Source of the DNA: an uncultured Sinobacteraceae bacterium
GTDB lineage: Bacteria; Pseudomonadota; Gammaproteobacteria; Steroidobacterales; Steroidobacteraceae
Direction: 5' to 3'
NCBI GenBank assembly: GCA_937902995.1
Contig: CALEKY010000020.1
Coordinates: 1 to 57,969 of the forward strand
Length of the DNA stretch: 57,969 nucleotides
Part shown: piece after piece, positions 1-9,263 of the stretch
Layout: each line of letters opens with the position of its first letter
Numbering within the stretch: the first letter of the stretch is position 1
Notes under the pieces: model-generated
Told to the model about the DNA's origin: nothing
Seen by the model: only the letters and a program-made list of their open reading frames with translations
Databases searched by the model: none
Made by a program: the position numbers and the translations under genes

Positions 1-265
1 TGTAGAGCGGGATGACGTGATCGCCCTTCTTTACCGAGGTCACGCCAGGGCCGACGTCGACGACGATGCCGGCGCCTTCATGCCCGAAGATCACTGGAAA
101 CAATCCTTCCGGATCGGCACCGGAACGTGTGAATTCATCCGTATGACAGATGCCCGTCGCCTTGATCTCGACGAGCACTTCGCCCGCCTTCGGTCCGTCC
201 AAATCCACCGTCGTCACTTCGAGCGGCTTGCCTGCCGCGTAGCACACGGCCGCCTTCGTCTTCAT
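1..265 (-). CDS. frmA: Class III alcohol dehydrogenase / S-(hydroxymethyl)glutathione dehydrogenase, N-terminal part
   Basis: These are the first 88 residues of a zinc alcohol dehydrogenase that oxidises the glutathione adduct of formaldehyde in the cytosol; the gene runs off the left edge. The ATG at 265 follows a strong GAGGAGG ribosome site by 7 bases. Family marks are GICHTDEFT (first catalytic-zinc cysteine), GADPEG, FGHEGAG (zinc-ligand histidine) and GDHVIPLY. The structural-zinc loop and NAD fold are outside the window. It lies 47 bases after xoxJ on the same strand, so it probably closes a xoxF-xoxG-xoxJ-adh operon that couples periplasmic methanol oxidation to cytosolic formaldehyde removal. 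The class III assignment rests only on this N-terminal stretch, which resembles FrmA closely. Confidence 0.85.
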   Translation of the reverse strand, partial: MKTKAAVCYAAGKPLEVTTVDLDGPKAGEVLVEIKATGICHTDEFTRSGADPEGLFPVIFGHEGAGIVVDVGPGVTSVKKGDHVIPLY

Positions 266-312
266 ACGTCGCCTCCTCGCCTGCGCGAGCAAACAAACTG
301 CATCTTTCGTGC

Positions 313-1281
313 TCAGTCGCGCTCGAGCTGCAACGGAATTTGTTTCAGAACCGCGCCGGCGCGAATGCGCTCGTCGTCCTGGACGCCCGCGATAACCTTG
401 CCGTTCTCATCCAGCAGCGGAATGCGATAGCTCGCAAGAATCTGCCGGACCTTGTCCTGATGCTCGTCGATCCATCGATCGAGCGTGTTCTTCCACTCCT
501 GCTCGCCGAAGCGCACACCCATCGAGATCTCGAAATCGAACTTGATTTGCGGATCCGACGTGAACGGCACCGCACGCCACGCAGGGAACGCGTTGTGCTC
601 CCGCACCAGGAAGCCCGCGATCGGCCCCCAAACGATCGCCATGTCGATCTTTCCGGCCAGGAGATCTTGTTCAACCGTGTGACCGGGACTCTCCTCGGGA
701 TCGCCGCTCTGCGGCGTATAGAACACCGCACGATCGAGCATGTCGTTGCGCAGGAGCCAATCCGCACCCGGCGACCGGCCGAACACACCGATACGCAATG
801 CCTTGCGCTTATCCGGCGGCAGCCTCAGCAGGTCGTCGGCAACCTTGAGGTCGCCAAGGTCGTCGCGGGCCGGAAATACGAGTGCATAAGTCGAACGCAT
901 ATAGGGCCGCGTCGTCGCCGTCAGCTCATACCCCTTGGGCACGCCGATGATCACGTCGCACTTGAACTGCTGCGTTTGTTCGTCGCGCTCTCGCAGCGTA
1001 TGGCGAACGAATCCCATACGCTGCGGAAAAAACGTGTACTCGACATGGCGACCGAGGTCTTGCGCGAGCGCTTCGGCGATCTTGTTCTCGTAACCTTCGC
1101 CGCGATCGTTCGATAGCGGCATGTTGTGCGGATCGGCACACACGCGCAGCGTCTCGCCATCCGGCGCTGCTGCCACTGCAAGAGCGCTCAACACGCAGCC
1201 CAACGCCGCAAGCGATGCCCGCCCATACCGGCGATTCGGCTCATTCGAGCGGCGATAAGCGTCCCGGTTGAATGTCACCAT
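313..1281 (-). CDS. xoxJ: XoxJ/MxaJ-like periplasmic binding protein of the methanol dehydrogenase system
   Basis: A 322-residue exported protein of the quinoprotein-dehydrogenase-associated ABC-type substrate-binding family (XoxJ/MxaJ). A cationic N-terminus and hydrophobic segment (about residues 20-40, ending AVAAAPDG) form the signal peptide. The mature part opens with LRVCADPHNMPLSN, typical of the family, and has the bilobal solute-binding pattern (DVIIGVPKGYELTATTRPY, then KIDMAIVWGPIAGFLV). XoxJ is thought to help activate or mature the XoxF dehydrogenase rather than feed a transporter, and no permease or ATPase lies nearby. The start ATG follows GAAAGG by about 8 bases and overlaps the end of xoxG by 41 bases, which implies co-translation. 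The assignment is firm from both sequence type and position. Confidence 0.9.
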   Translation of the reverse strand: MVTFNRDAYRRSNEPNRRYGRASLAALGCVLSALAVAAAPDGETLRVCADPHNMPLSNDRGEGYENKIAEALAQDLGRHVEYTFFPQRMGFVRHTLRERDEQTQQFKCDVIIGVPKGYELTATTRPYMRSTYALVFPARDDLGDLKVADDLLRLPPDKRKALRIGVFGRSPGADWLLRNDMLDRAVFYTPQSGDPEESPGHTVEQDLLAGKIDMAIVWGPIAGFLVREHNAFPAWRAVPFTSDPQIKFDFEISMGVRFGEQEWKNTLDRWIDEHQDKVRQILASYRIPLLDENGKVIAGVQDDERIRAGAVLKQIPLQLERD

Positions 1282-1633
1282 TGGATCGACCTTTCAAATA
1301 TGCGTACAACCCTTCCCAGTTCTTGGTCACCATTTGACTCGTATTGAACGGCGGCATGCCCTTTTCCGGGCGTCCGTTCATGATGACTTCGTGAAACTGC
1401 TCTTTGGTCAGAACCTTCATCGACTCGACGAGCGCCGGACCCACGAGTCCTTCCTGCTGTGCGCCGTGACAGCGTTCGCATGCGAGCGCGCGCCAAGTTT
1501 TCCAACCCTGTAACGTCTGCTCGTCCACTTTGTTGCCGTCGCGCACTTCGTAGAGCTTTCCGTTTCCTTCGTTAGCACCGAAAACGATGAGCGGGACGGC
1601 AATCAGACACATCACCCCAGCGGCTAGTCGCAT
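1241..1633 (-). CDS. xoxG: XoxG-like c-type cytochrome, electron acceptor of XoxF
   Basis: A small periplasmic mono-heme cytochrome c of about 130 residues. The heme site is CERCH with preceding ALACERCHGA, and NGRPEKGMPPF supplies the likely axial methionine. The start was set at 1633 (MRLAAGVMCLIAVPLIVFG), which gives a clean signal peptide; an earlier ATG at 1720 has a better ribosome site (GAGG) but would put 29 extra residues in front of the signal. The role inferred from position is to take electrons from the PQQ of XoxF and pass them to the terminal oxidase. It lies between xoxF and xoxJ, and its 3' end overlaps the xoxJ start by 41 bases. The family is certain; the exact start is not. 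Confidence 0.85.
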   Translation of the reverse strand: MRLAAGVMCLIAVPLIVFGANEGNGKLYEVRDGNKVDEQTLQGWKTWRALACERCHGAQQEGLVGPALVESMKVLTKEQFHEVIMNGRPEKGMPPFNTSQMVTKNWEGLYAYLKGRSNGDIQPGRLSPLE

Positions 1634-1724
1634 AACGTAGTTTGCAGGACGGGTTCCGATTCGATCGTGCGGCACGCCGGCATGCGGCGTGCCACACACG
1701 TATTGCTGTCTCAACACCATGCCC

Positions 1725-3566
1725 TCAGCGTGCATCCGCCGTTCGCGAACCGCCGCTGTCGGGCAGCGCGAACACGAAGAGCGCGCCGCCAAGGGTCGTG
1801 TACTTGGCGAGATCTTTGTAACCACCCACGGCGCCGAGACCCTCCGTCTCTCCTTGCAAGCCTGCCGCCATGCCGATTCCGGCCCATCCGCCGATGCCGG
1901 AATACACGCCGACGTATTGTTTGCCGTTGTACTCGTACGTGAATACGTTGCCGATGATTCCCGACGGCGTCTTGAACTTCCAAAGCTCTTTGCCGTCTTT
2001 CGTGCTCACCGCTTTGATGTACCCCTCGAGCGTGCCGTAGAACACGATGTCGCCTGCCGTCGTCAACGCGCCCGACCATACCGAGAAGCGTTCGGGCTTC
2101 GACCAAACGATCTTGCCTTGCGCCGGATCCCACGCGATGAAGTTGCCCATTCCGCCGTGGCTATTCGGCGCGGGATACATCGTCAGCGTGGCGCCGACGT
2201 ACGGCTGACCCGCGACGTACTCGACTTGGAACGGCTCGTACGTCATGCACACGTGATTCGTGGGCACATAGATCAAGCCGGACTTGCGGTCGTAGCTCGC
2301 AGGTTGTTGATCCTTGGTGCCGAGCGCCGCGGGGCAAATGTCTTTCACGTTGACGTCAGGCCCCGTGGTTCCCGGCGAATAGCGTTTGTCGACGACTGGA
2401 CGGCCCGTCTTCATGTCGACCTTCGTCGCCCAGTTCACTTTCGGATCGTACTTCTCAGCGACGAGCAGCTCGCCGGTTTCGCGGTTCAGCGTGTAAGCGA
2501 AGCCGTTGCGATCGAAGTGAACGAGCGCAGGAACGCGCCGGCCTTTGAAGTCGATATCGATCAGAAGATTTTCGTTCACGCCGTCATAATCCCATTCGTC
2601 GTGCGGCGTCATCTGATACACCCACTTCGCCATGCCGGTGTCTAGATCCCGTGCGAAGAGCGTCATCGACCACTTGTTGTCGCCCGGTCGCTGCGCCGGA
2701 TTCCAGGTTCCAGGATTACCGGTGCCGTAGTAGACGAGATTGAGCTTCGGATCGTAGGAGTACCAACCCCACGTCGTGCCGCCGCCGAGCTTCCATTGAT
2801 CGCCTTCCCAGCTCTTCAGCGACGAATCCTTGCCGATCGGCGCCATGCGGCCGTTCGTCCAGGTCATCGTCTTCTGCGGATCGACGAGCAGATCCTGATC
2901 CGGCCCCGTGCTCCACGCCGTCCACACTCTCTTGCCGGTCTTGATGTCGTATGCAATCAGCCGGCCGCGTACGCCGAATTCGCCGCCCGAAATGCCCGTG
3001 ATGACCTTGTCCTTGAAGACATGCGGTGCGTTCGTGTTCGTCTCGCCGATCTTCGGATCGCCATTCTTGGCGGTCCACACGACTTTTCCGGACTGCGCAT
3101 CCAGCGCGACCAGGGTGGTGTCCGCCTGTTGCAGGAAGATCTTGCCGTCGCCGTAAGCGAGCCCGCGGTTTACCGTGTCGCAGCACATGACCGGCACGAC
3201 ATCTGCATTTTGCTTCGGCTCGTATTTCCACTTGAACGACTGATCCTTTAGATTGACCGCATACACGTTGTTCGGGAACGGCGTATGGATGTACATCGTG
3301 TCGCCGATGACGAGCGGCGAGCCTTCATGGCCCCGCAGCACGCCGGTGGACATCGTCCACGCGACCTGCAACTGTCCGACGTTCGAAGCGTTGATCTGTT
3401 TGAGCTCACTGTATCGATGGTTGGCGTAATCGCCGGCCTGCATCACCCAGTTCGTGGGTTTGGCCGCAAGTGCATCCAGATCGTTAGCGCCGGCTATTCC
3501 GATCAAAGACGCGGTCGCGGCCCCTGCTGCGATGCCAACTAGAAAGGAGCGATGCCTATGTTTCAT
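1725..3566 (-). CDS. xoxF: Lanthanide-dependent PQQ methanol dehydrogenase XoxF
   Basis: A 613-residue periplasmic quinoprotein that oxidises methanol (and often other small alcohols or formaldehyde) with PQQ and a lanthanide ion. Start 3566 was chosen because GGGGGA lies 6 bases upstream and it yields the signal peptide MKHRHRSFLVGIAAGAATAS; two ATGs lie only six bases apart. The beta-propeller carries the vicinal disulfide pair Cys128-Cys129 (VPVMCCDTV), Glu196 (GGEFGVRG) and Asn284 (GTGNPGTWNP) as metal ligands, and the DEWDYDGVNE motif with catalytic Asp326 and the extra Asp328. That second Asp distinguishes lanthanide XoxF from calcium MxaF, which has Ala there. It is the first gene of xoxF-xoxG-xoxJ-adh, with a strong sigma-54 promoter match 117 bases upstream (3683-3697). 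Confidence 0.95.
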   Translation of the reverse strand: MKHRHRSFLVGIAAGAATASLIGIAGANDLDALAAKPTNWVMQAGDYANHRYSELKQINASNVGQLQVAWTMSTGVLRGHEGSPLVIGDTMYIHTPFPNNVYAVNLKDQSFKWKYEPKQNADVVPVMCCDTVNRGLAYGDGKIFLQQADTTLVALDAQSGKVVWTAKNGDPKIGETNTNAPHVFKDKVITGISGGEFGVRGRLIAYDIKTGKRVWTAWSTGPDQDLLVDPQKTMTWTNGRMAPIGKDSSLKSWEGDQWKLGGGTTWGWYSYDPKLNLVYYGTGNPGTWNPAQRPGDNKWSMTLFARDLDTGMAKWVYQMTPHDEWDYDGVNENLLIDIDFKGRRVPALVHFDRNGFAYTLNRETGELLVAEKYDPKVNWATKVDMKTGRPVVDKRYSPGTTGPDVNVKDICPAALGTKDQQPASYDRKSGLIYVPTNHVCMTYEPFQVEYVAGQPYVGATLTMYPAPNSHGGMGNFIAWDPAQGKIVWSKPERFSVWSGALTTAGDIVFYGTLEGYIKAVSTKDGKELWKFKTPSGIIGNVFTYEYNGKQYVGVYSGIGGWAGIGMAAGLQGETEGLGAVGGYKDLAKYTTLGGALFVFALPDSGGSRTADAR

Positions 3567-3677
3567 GATCATTCCCCCACAACCCTTCCGAGAACCGAGA
3601 CCGATGGTTTGATTCCGCGCTTGCTGGCGCGCAGCATGCGGCTGCCGCCAACACACACCGACAAGAGACGTCCTTTG

Positions 3678-4055
3678 ATGATGCAACGCCTGTGCCACAA
3701 AGCGTCGTTACGCGGTCTGGCTATCACCGTCCTTGCGTGCGGCGCAGCTCACGCCGCCGACGCACCGCCTGCCAACGATTACCCGACACATGCGCGCGTC
3801 GAGTACGTCAACGAATGCATCGCCAAACATGGCAGCAAGCTCTCCGCGGTGTATCAGTGCTCGTGCGCAATCGACACCATCGCGAAGACGCTCACCTATG
3901 ACGAATTCGTCGAAGGAGCCACATTCGTGAAATACGCAACTTTGCCCGGAGAAGGCGGCGGGATCTTTCGGGATTCCGAAAAAGCGAAGAGCACAGCGAA
4001 ACGTTACCGCGAGCTCGAGGCAAATGCCCTACGAAGTTGCGGGCTCAGCTCGTGA
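3678..4055 (+). CDS. Small exported cysteine-containing protein divergent from xoxF (function unknown)
   Basis: A predicted periplasmic protein of 125 residues. MMQRLCHKASLRGLAITVLACGAAHAAD is a signal peptide with cleavage after AHA (two adjacent Met codons at 3678/3681). The mature part has four cysteines (NECIAKH, YQCSCAID, RSCGL) and a helical, charged C-terminal half. I do not recognise a named domain; small cysteine proteins of this kind occur beside PQQ alcohol dehydrogenase clusters, and I infer an accessory role from position only. It is divergent from xoxF, and its first codons contain the xoxF sigma-54 promoter. The stop TGA is part of a GTGATTC heptad array (4050-4069), so the 3' end of the gene merges into the repeat. 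Confidence 0.7.
   Translation: MMQRLCHKASLRGLAITVLACGAAHAADAPPANDYPTHARVEYVNECIAKHGSKLSAVYQCSCAIDTIAKTLTYDEFVEGATFVKYATLPGEGGGIFRDSEKAKSTAKRYRELEANALRSCGLSS
3683..3697 (-). promoter_or_regulatory. Sigma-54 (-24/-12) promoter for the xoxF operon
   Basis: Read on the minus strand the sequence is TGGCAC-AGGCG-TTGC, followed by A. This matches the RpoN consensus TGGCAC-N5-TTGCW, with the GG and GC dinucleotides separated by the required 10 bases. Transcription would begin near 3672, giving a leader of about 105 bases before the xoxF ATG. The site lies inside codons 2-7 of the divergent small gene that starts at 3678. A sigma-54 activator gene is present at 6746-8722. Confidence 0.75.
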
Positions 4056-4147
4056 TTCGTGATTGTGACTGAAGGAGGGCGACGCCCTCCTTTCCCTTTT
4101 CCCTTTTCCCTTTTCCCTTCTTCCCTCATTCCCTCATTCCTCATCCC
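4050..4147. repeat. Heptad arrays with central hairpin between convergent genes
   Basis: A GTGATTC-type array (4050-4069) is followed by a perfect hairpin AAGGAGGGC-GAC-GCCCTCCTT (4072-4092) and then a TTTTCCC array changing to 8-base TCATTCCC units (4091-4147). The stop codons of both flanking convergent genes (4055 on plus, 4134 on minus) lie inside the arrays. The hairpin with the following T-rich units may act as a bidirectional terminator. Confidence 0.8.
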
Positions 4148-5246
4148 CTACCACCGGCCCAACGACCACGCCCCAGGGAGAGCGCCCTACCGGAATGGTC
4201 TTGATGACCTCGAGTGTCGTCGTATCGACGACACTCACGTCGTTAGAAGGCCCGTTCGCGGTGTAAAGGCGCTTGCCGTCGCGCGACAGTGCGATGCCCC
4301 ACGGCCGCGTTCCGACGCGAACTTCTTTCACCAATCGCAATGTCTTTGGATCAGTTGTATCGACAACGGCCACGGTTCCGCCGCGGCCGGTGCTCAAATA
4401 CAACCGGTGCCGTGTTGGATCGAGAACGACCCCCATTGGGCGAGTCTCTTTACGCAACTGCAGCACACGCTCAGCCGGATGATCCTGCCTGACGGAGACC
4501 CGGTAGAGCGAGGCATCGAACTCGCCGGATATGTAGGCTGTCGCGCTATCCGGCGTGAAAGCGATATCGCGCGGCCGTTGTCCGACCTCCACCGTCCGAA
4601 CGACCTCGAGCGTGTTGGTGTCGATGATTGCGACCGAATGATCGGACTCGCTCGTAACGAGCGCCCAACGACCGTCCGGCGAGACGGCGACGCCTTCGGG
4701 CTCGTCCCCGACAGGAATGCTCTTCACCACGCGTCCGCTCTCGATATCGACGACGGTGGCGCGTCCGATGTCTTCGTTCGAGACGAACAGCCGTTTGCCA
4801 TCGGCACTCAGATCGAATTGCTCTGGATCCGAACCCGCAGCGATCACTTTGACGAGCTTCCGTGCCTCCGTATCGACAATCGCAATACCGTCAGCCTTCA
4901 GATCTCGCTCGCGCTTCGCGCACTCCTCGTCCGGCACAGTCGGTGGACACTTCGGCAAGCCGCTGACCGCGACGTACAGCCGGCTTCCGCTGCGATCGAG
5001 CTTGAGACCTCGAGGACGCTTCCCGACCTCGATCGTCGCGATCACCTCATCGCGCTGAGTATCGATGATCGAAATGCTGTTACCGTCCTCGTTGGACACA
5101 TAGGCGCGCTGCGCCTGGGCGGGCGCCAGCCATGCGGCCAGCGCGCACCCGAACAAGACAGCGATTCGAACTGCAGTGTGTTTTGCAGGGCCCCTCGTGC
5201 GATTAGAACGACAGATATGCGCCGATGTTGAAGTTGCTGCTTTCAT
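4134..5246 (-). CDS. Exported YVTN-family beta-propeller protein linked to PQQ-dependent catabolism
   Basis: A 370-residue secreted beta-propeller with repeated YVSNEDGNSISIIDT / TIEVGKRPRGL / DGKRLFVSNE units, about seven blades of the YVTN type. Proteins of this kind are found with PQQ-dependent alcohol catabolism genes; their exact role is unknown, perhaps binding or scaffolding in the periplasm. The signal segment AVRIAVLFGCALAAWLAPAQAQ is preceded by a 25-residue basic region; no later ATG or GTG precedes it in frame, so the first ATG was kept. It overlaps the end of the porin gene by 44 bases and should be co-transcribed with it from the sigma-54 promoter at 6503-6518. The last residues (GDEE) and the stop are encoded by the TCATTCCC array. 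Confidence 0.85.
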   Translation of the reverse strand: MKAATSTSAHICRSNRTRGPAKHTAVRIAVLFGCALAAWLAPAQAQRAYVSNEDGNSISIIDTQRDEVIATIEVGKRPRGLKLDRSGSRLYVAVSGLPKCPPTVPDEECAKRERDLKADGIAIVDTEARKLVKVIAAGSDPEQFDLSADGKRLFVSNEDIGRATVVDIESGRVVKSIPVGDEPEGVAVSPDGRWALVTSESDHSVAIIDTNTLEVVRTVEVGQRPRDIAFTPDSATAYISGEFDASLYRVSVRQDHPAERVLQLRKETRPMGVVLDPTRHRLYLSTGRGGTVAVVDTTDPKTLRLVKEVRVGTRPWGIALSRDGKRLYTANGPSNDVSVVDTTTLEVIKTIPVGRSPWGVVVGPVVGDEE

Positions 5247-6462
5247 TCTTCAGTCCGCTGTGCGCCTTGGAAGTCGTATCCGTAAACTCGCCTAACAGCG
5301 TGAGGTTCTCGGTGAGCGAGTAATACGCACCCACCGTGTATTTCTTGTTGGTTTCAACCAGATCCGAGATCGGTTCGCCGGACGCCAGATCCAAGTTGCT
5401 CTCGCCGTAATTCACGCCGACCTTGAGATCGCCGAACTTCACGGTGACTTGCACGAGGAATCCGTCGGAATCGCGCTCCGCGCCGAAGCCGTTGCTGGCG
5501 AGAACGAACAATCCGGTCGTTCCGATGCCTTCGCCTTGGTAATACCAGCCCATGATCTCGGCGGGCCCGATCGTGACTTTGCCGCCGATGTCCCAACCGA
5601 AGCTGTCGAAATCGCCGGCATTCGTGAAGCCTTCGTGTTTCTGACTGATGAAGGACGCCGAGACGTACACGGGCCCGTTCGTATACGCGATCTTCGCGTG
5701 ATAGCCGGGGCTGCTCTCCGGCGGCGCACCATCCGCGGGCTGGCCGAACGGCTCGAGCGGATCGAAAATTCCTATCGTCAGCTTGAAGCCAGCGAAGTCC
5801 GGAGTCGTGTAATTGATCTGCGCGAGCCAATCCGTGTAGATGTACCCGAGACCAATCGATCCGAGAGATGTGTTCGACGGTGTGGCGTAATTGCCGTTTC
5901 CTGCCCCGACGCCAGGCAACGTCATGTCGTTGAGGATCGCATCGGCACCGAACAAACCGATGTTTCGACCCAGCATGAAAGTGCCCATGGAGTCGTTGCC
6001 GAAGGTCAGGAACACCTGGCGGATGTCGAGCCCAGTCGTACCCAAAGCCGTGTTGCGCGAATCGGCACCCTGCCCGAGATTCGGGCTGCCGTCATTCGTA
6101 CTGATCCCTGGGTAGAAACCGAAAGTGACGCCGAGGTCGTAGCCCTTCTGCGTCGTCGATGCGCTGATCGCCAATGCTGCGGGCAACAAACCGTTGCTGA
6201 TCGAAGAGGTGCGGTCCTCGCCTGCAGCGCCTCGGCATGCGAGACCTCCGGCAACCGCCGGCCGCGTCTCCTCTTCGCAACTCGAAGCAATGTAGTGGAC
6301 GTTCACGTTGCCGCTGGCGCTGAGCTTCCAGTCCCCGGCAGTCACTTCGACTGCAAGGGCGGGAGCGCTCATCAACGCAGCCACCGCGATCGTCGTACTC
6401 CCCGATACTGCGTGCCTCAACCAGTGTCCGGATCCGCATCGCCGCAAACTCGTCGTCGGCAT
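5203..6462 (-). CDS. Outer-membrane porin
   Basis: A 419-residue Gram-negative porin. A long signal peptide ends SAPALA, followed by VEVTAGDWKLSASGNVNVHY as the first strand; the protein is rich in alternating aromatic/Gly strands and ends in the outer-membrane signature NIGAYLSF with C-terminal Phe. Cysteines in the first extracellular region (SSCEEE, LACRG) could form a loop disulfide. The ATG follows AGGGAGA by 6 bases. It is the first gene of a porin-YVTN operon, 29 bases downstream of the predicted sigma-54 transcription start, and divergent from the sigma-54 activator. Context suggests uptake of the alcohol or other substrate oxidised by the quinoproteins, but specificity cannot be read from sequence. 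Confidence 0.85.
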   Translation of the reverse strand: MPTTSLRRCGSGHWLRHAVSGSTTIAVAALMSAPALAVEVTAGDWKLSASGNVNVHYIASSCEEETRPAVAGGLACRGAAGEDRTSSISNGLLPAALAISASTTQKGYDLGVTFGFYPGISTNDGSPNLGQGADSRNTALGTTGLDIRQVFLTFGNDSMGTFMLGRNIGLFGADAILNDMTLPGVGAGNGNYATPSNTSLGSIGLGYIYTDWLAQINYTTPDFAGFKLTIGIFDPLEPFGQPADGAPPESSPGYHAKIAYTNGPVYVSASFISQKHEGFTNAGDFDSFGWDIGGKVTIGPAEIMGWYYQGEGIGTTGLFVLASNGFGAERDSDGFLVQVTVKFGDLKVGVNYGESNLDLASGEPISDLVETNKKYTVGAYYSLTENLTLLGEFTDTTSKAHSGLKNESSNFNIGAYLSF

Positions 6463-6502
6463 GACACTTCTCCCTGAACGACCGCAGGTATCCAGCGTTC
6501 AA

Positions 6503-6518
6503 GCAAGGCGTATGCCAG
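6503..6518 (-). promoter_or_regulatory. Sigma-54 promoter for the porin-YVTN operon
   Basis: On the minus strand: C-TGGCAT-ACGCC-TTGC-T, with GG and GC 10 bases apart as required. The start site would be near 6491, leaving a 29-base leader that contains the AGGGAGA ribosome site of the porin. No good -35/-10 pair is obvious in this interval. Confidence 0.75.
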
Positions 6519-6660
6519 TGGATATTCGACTTACGTGCGATCAACGATGCCCTTAGCGCAGAACGTCGAGTACGAACGCGTAGTGCGAACGCTGCGCTGC
6601 GACGCCGGTTCGTTCGCATCGACTTTCGCCGGCAGCCGGCGAGGGAGTTCGACGGTGATA

Positions 6661-6702
6661 TGTATGTGACACTGTTACGTGACAGATGACACAGTGATAC
6701 AG
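6661..6702. promoter_or_regulatory. Candidate activator-binding (enhancer) site between porin and sigma-54 regulator
   Basis: A cluster of dyads: CTGTTACGTGACAG (6672-6685, one mismatched pair) nested inside CACTGT (6670-6675) / ACAGTG (6691-6696), with repeated GTGACA/ATGACA half-sites. It lies about 150 bases upstream of the porin -24 box and 45-85 bases before the activator gene, the usual place for a bacterial enhancer-binding protein site and for autoregulation. Confidence 0.5.
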
Positions 6703-6745
6703 TGGATTTGCGTCTCCATGTGAGCGCCCATTCGTTGGGGGAACG

Positions 6746-8722
<1,977 letters not shown>

Positions 8723-8738
8723 GCGCGGCTCCAAGCCC

Positions 8739-8753
8739 TGGCATGCAATCTGC
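8739..8753 (+). promoter_or_regulatory. Weak sigma-54 promoter candidate for pqqD
   Basis: TGGCAT-GCAAT-CTGC keeps the -24 GG and -12 GC with a 10-base interval but has CTGC in place of TTGC. It lies in the gap between the sigma-54 activator stop and the pqqD start; transcription would start near 8765. Confidence 0.4.
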
Positions 8754-8836
8754 TTCTCTTACGCTCGAGAGCAAAGCGCTCGAGATGTTACCGCGTGCGC
8801 ATGCTCAGTTCGAAGCGACACGACGGGCGATGAACC

Positions 8837-9121
8837 GTGAAGCACAGGAAGAAGCGTGCTCCGCGAGCCATACGGCTCGCGCACGGATTCCGCCTCGACG
8901 GCGATGGAACACGGGCCGGCGGGACGGTGCTGGTGTCCCCGGAAGGCAGAGTCCAACTGAATCTGATCGCGGCCGCGATCCTTACGCTGTGCGACGGCAC
9001 GCGCAGCCGCGAAGACGTCGTCGTCGAAGTCCTACGTAACTCACCTACGAGCACTCGAGCGGCGGAGATCCGCGAGTTCATCGACGTAGCCATTGAGCGA
9101 GGTTGGATTGCAGAGAACTAG
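8837..9121 (+). CDS. pqqD: PqqD-like peptide chaperone for PQQ biosynthesis
   Basis: A 94-residue PqqD-family protein, which binds the PqqA precursor peptide and presents it to the radical-SAM enzyme PqqE. Recognisable parts are HGFRLDGDGTRAGGTVLVSPEG, QLNLIAAAILTLCDGTRS and the C-terminal IDVAIERGWI. The start is GTG at 8837, because an in-frame TGA at 8831 rules out anything further upstream. No pqqA, pqqB, pqqC or pqqE is present in the window, so this copy stands alone beside PQQ-enzyme genes; the rest may be elsewhere. It could instead be a PqqD-like chaperone for another modified peptide. The stop TAG is the first three bases of a GGGGCT heptad array. Confidence 0.8.
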   Translation: MKHRKKRAPRAIRLAHGFRLDGDGTRAGGTVLVSPEGRVQLNLIAAAILTLCDGTRSREDVVVEVLRNSPTSTRAAEIREFIDVAIERGWIAEN

Positions 9122-9258
9122 GGCTCGGGGCTCGGGACTTGGGGCTCAGGTCGAGTAATACACTGTTCGGGCCTTTTTCACTCAAGCTCACACACGCCAA
9201 TTGGATAAAGCTGGATTTCTTGCCCAAGCTCCACGCCCCGAGCCCCGAGCCCCAAGCC
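9119..9258. repeat. Inverted pair of GGGGCTC heptad arrays
   Basis: Left arm 9119-9146: TAGGGCT, CGGGGCT, CGGGACT, TGGGGCT. Right arm 9224-9258: CCAAGCT, CCACGCC, two CCGAGCC, CCAAGCC. The arms are complementary, so RNA from either strand could fold into a long imperfect stem with a loop of about 77 bases that contains GGGCCTTTTT. It lies between the convergent pqqD and pentapeptide genes. Confidence 0.8.
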
Positions 9259-9263
9259 CAACG

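Noticed and set aside
17..430. Plus-strand open frame at the left edge
   Set aside because: It is opposite the class III alcohol dehydrogenase and the end of xoxJ, both clearly coded on the minus strand.
1689..2645. 318-codon plus-strand frame over xoxF
   Set aside because: Antisense shadow of xoxF with no recognisable motif.
8743..9039. 98-codon frame overlapping pqqD in another frame
   Set aside because: It overlaps the PqqD coding region, has an Arg-rich composition without a domain, and its start coincides with the candidate promoter.
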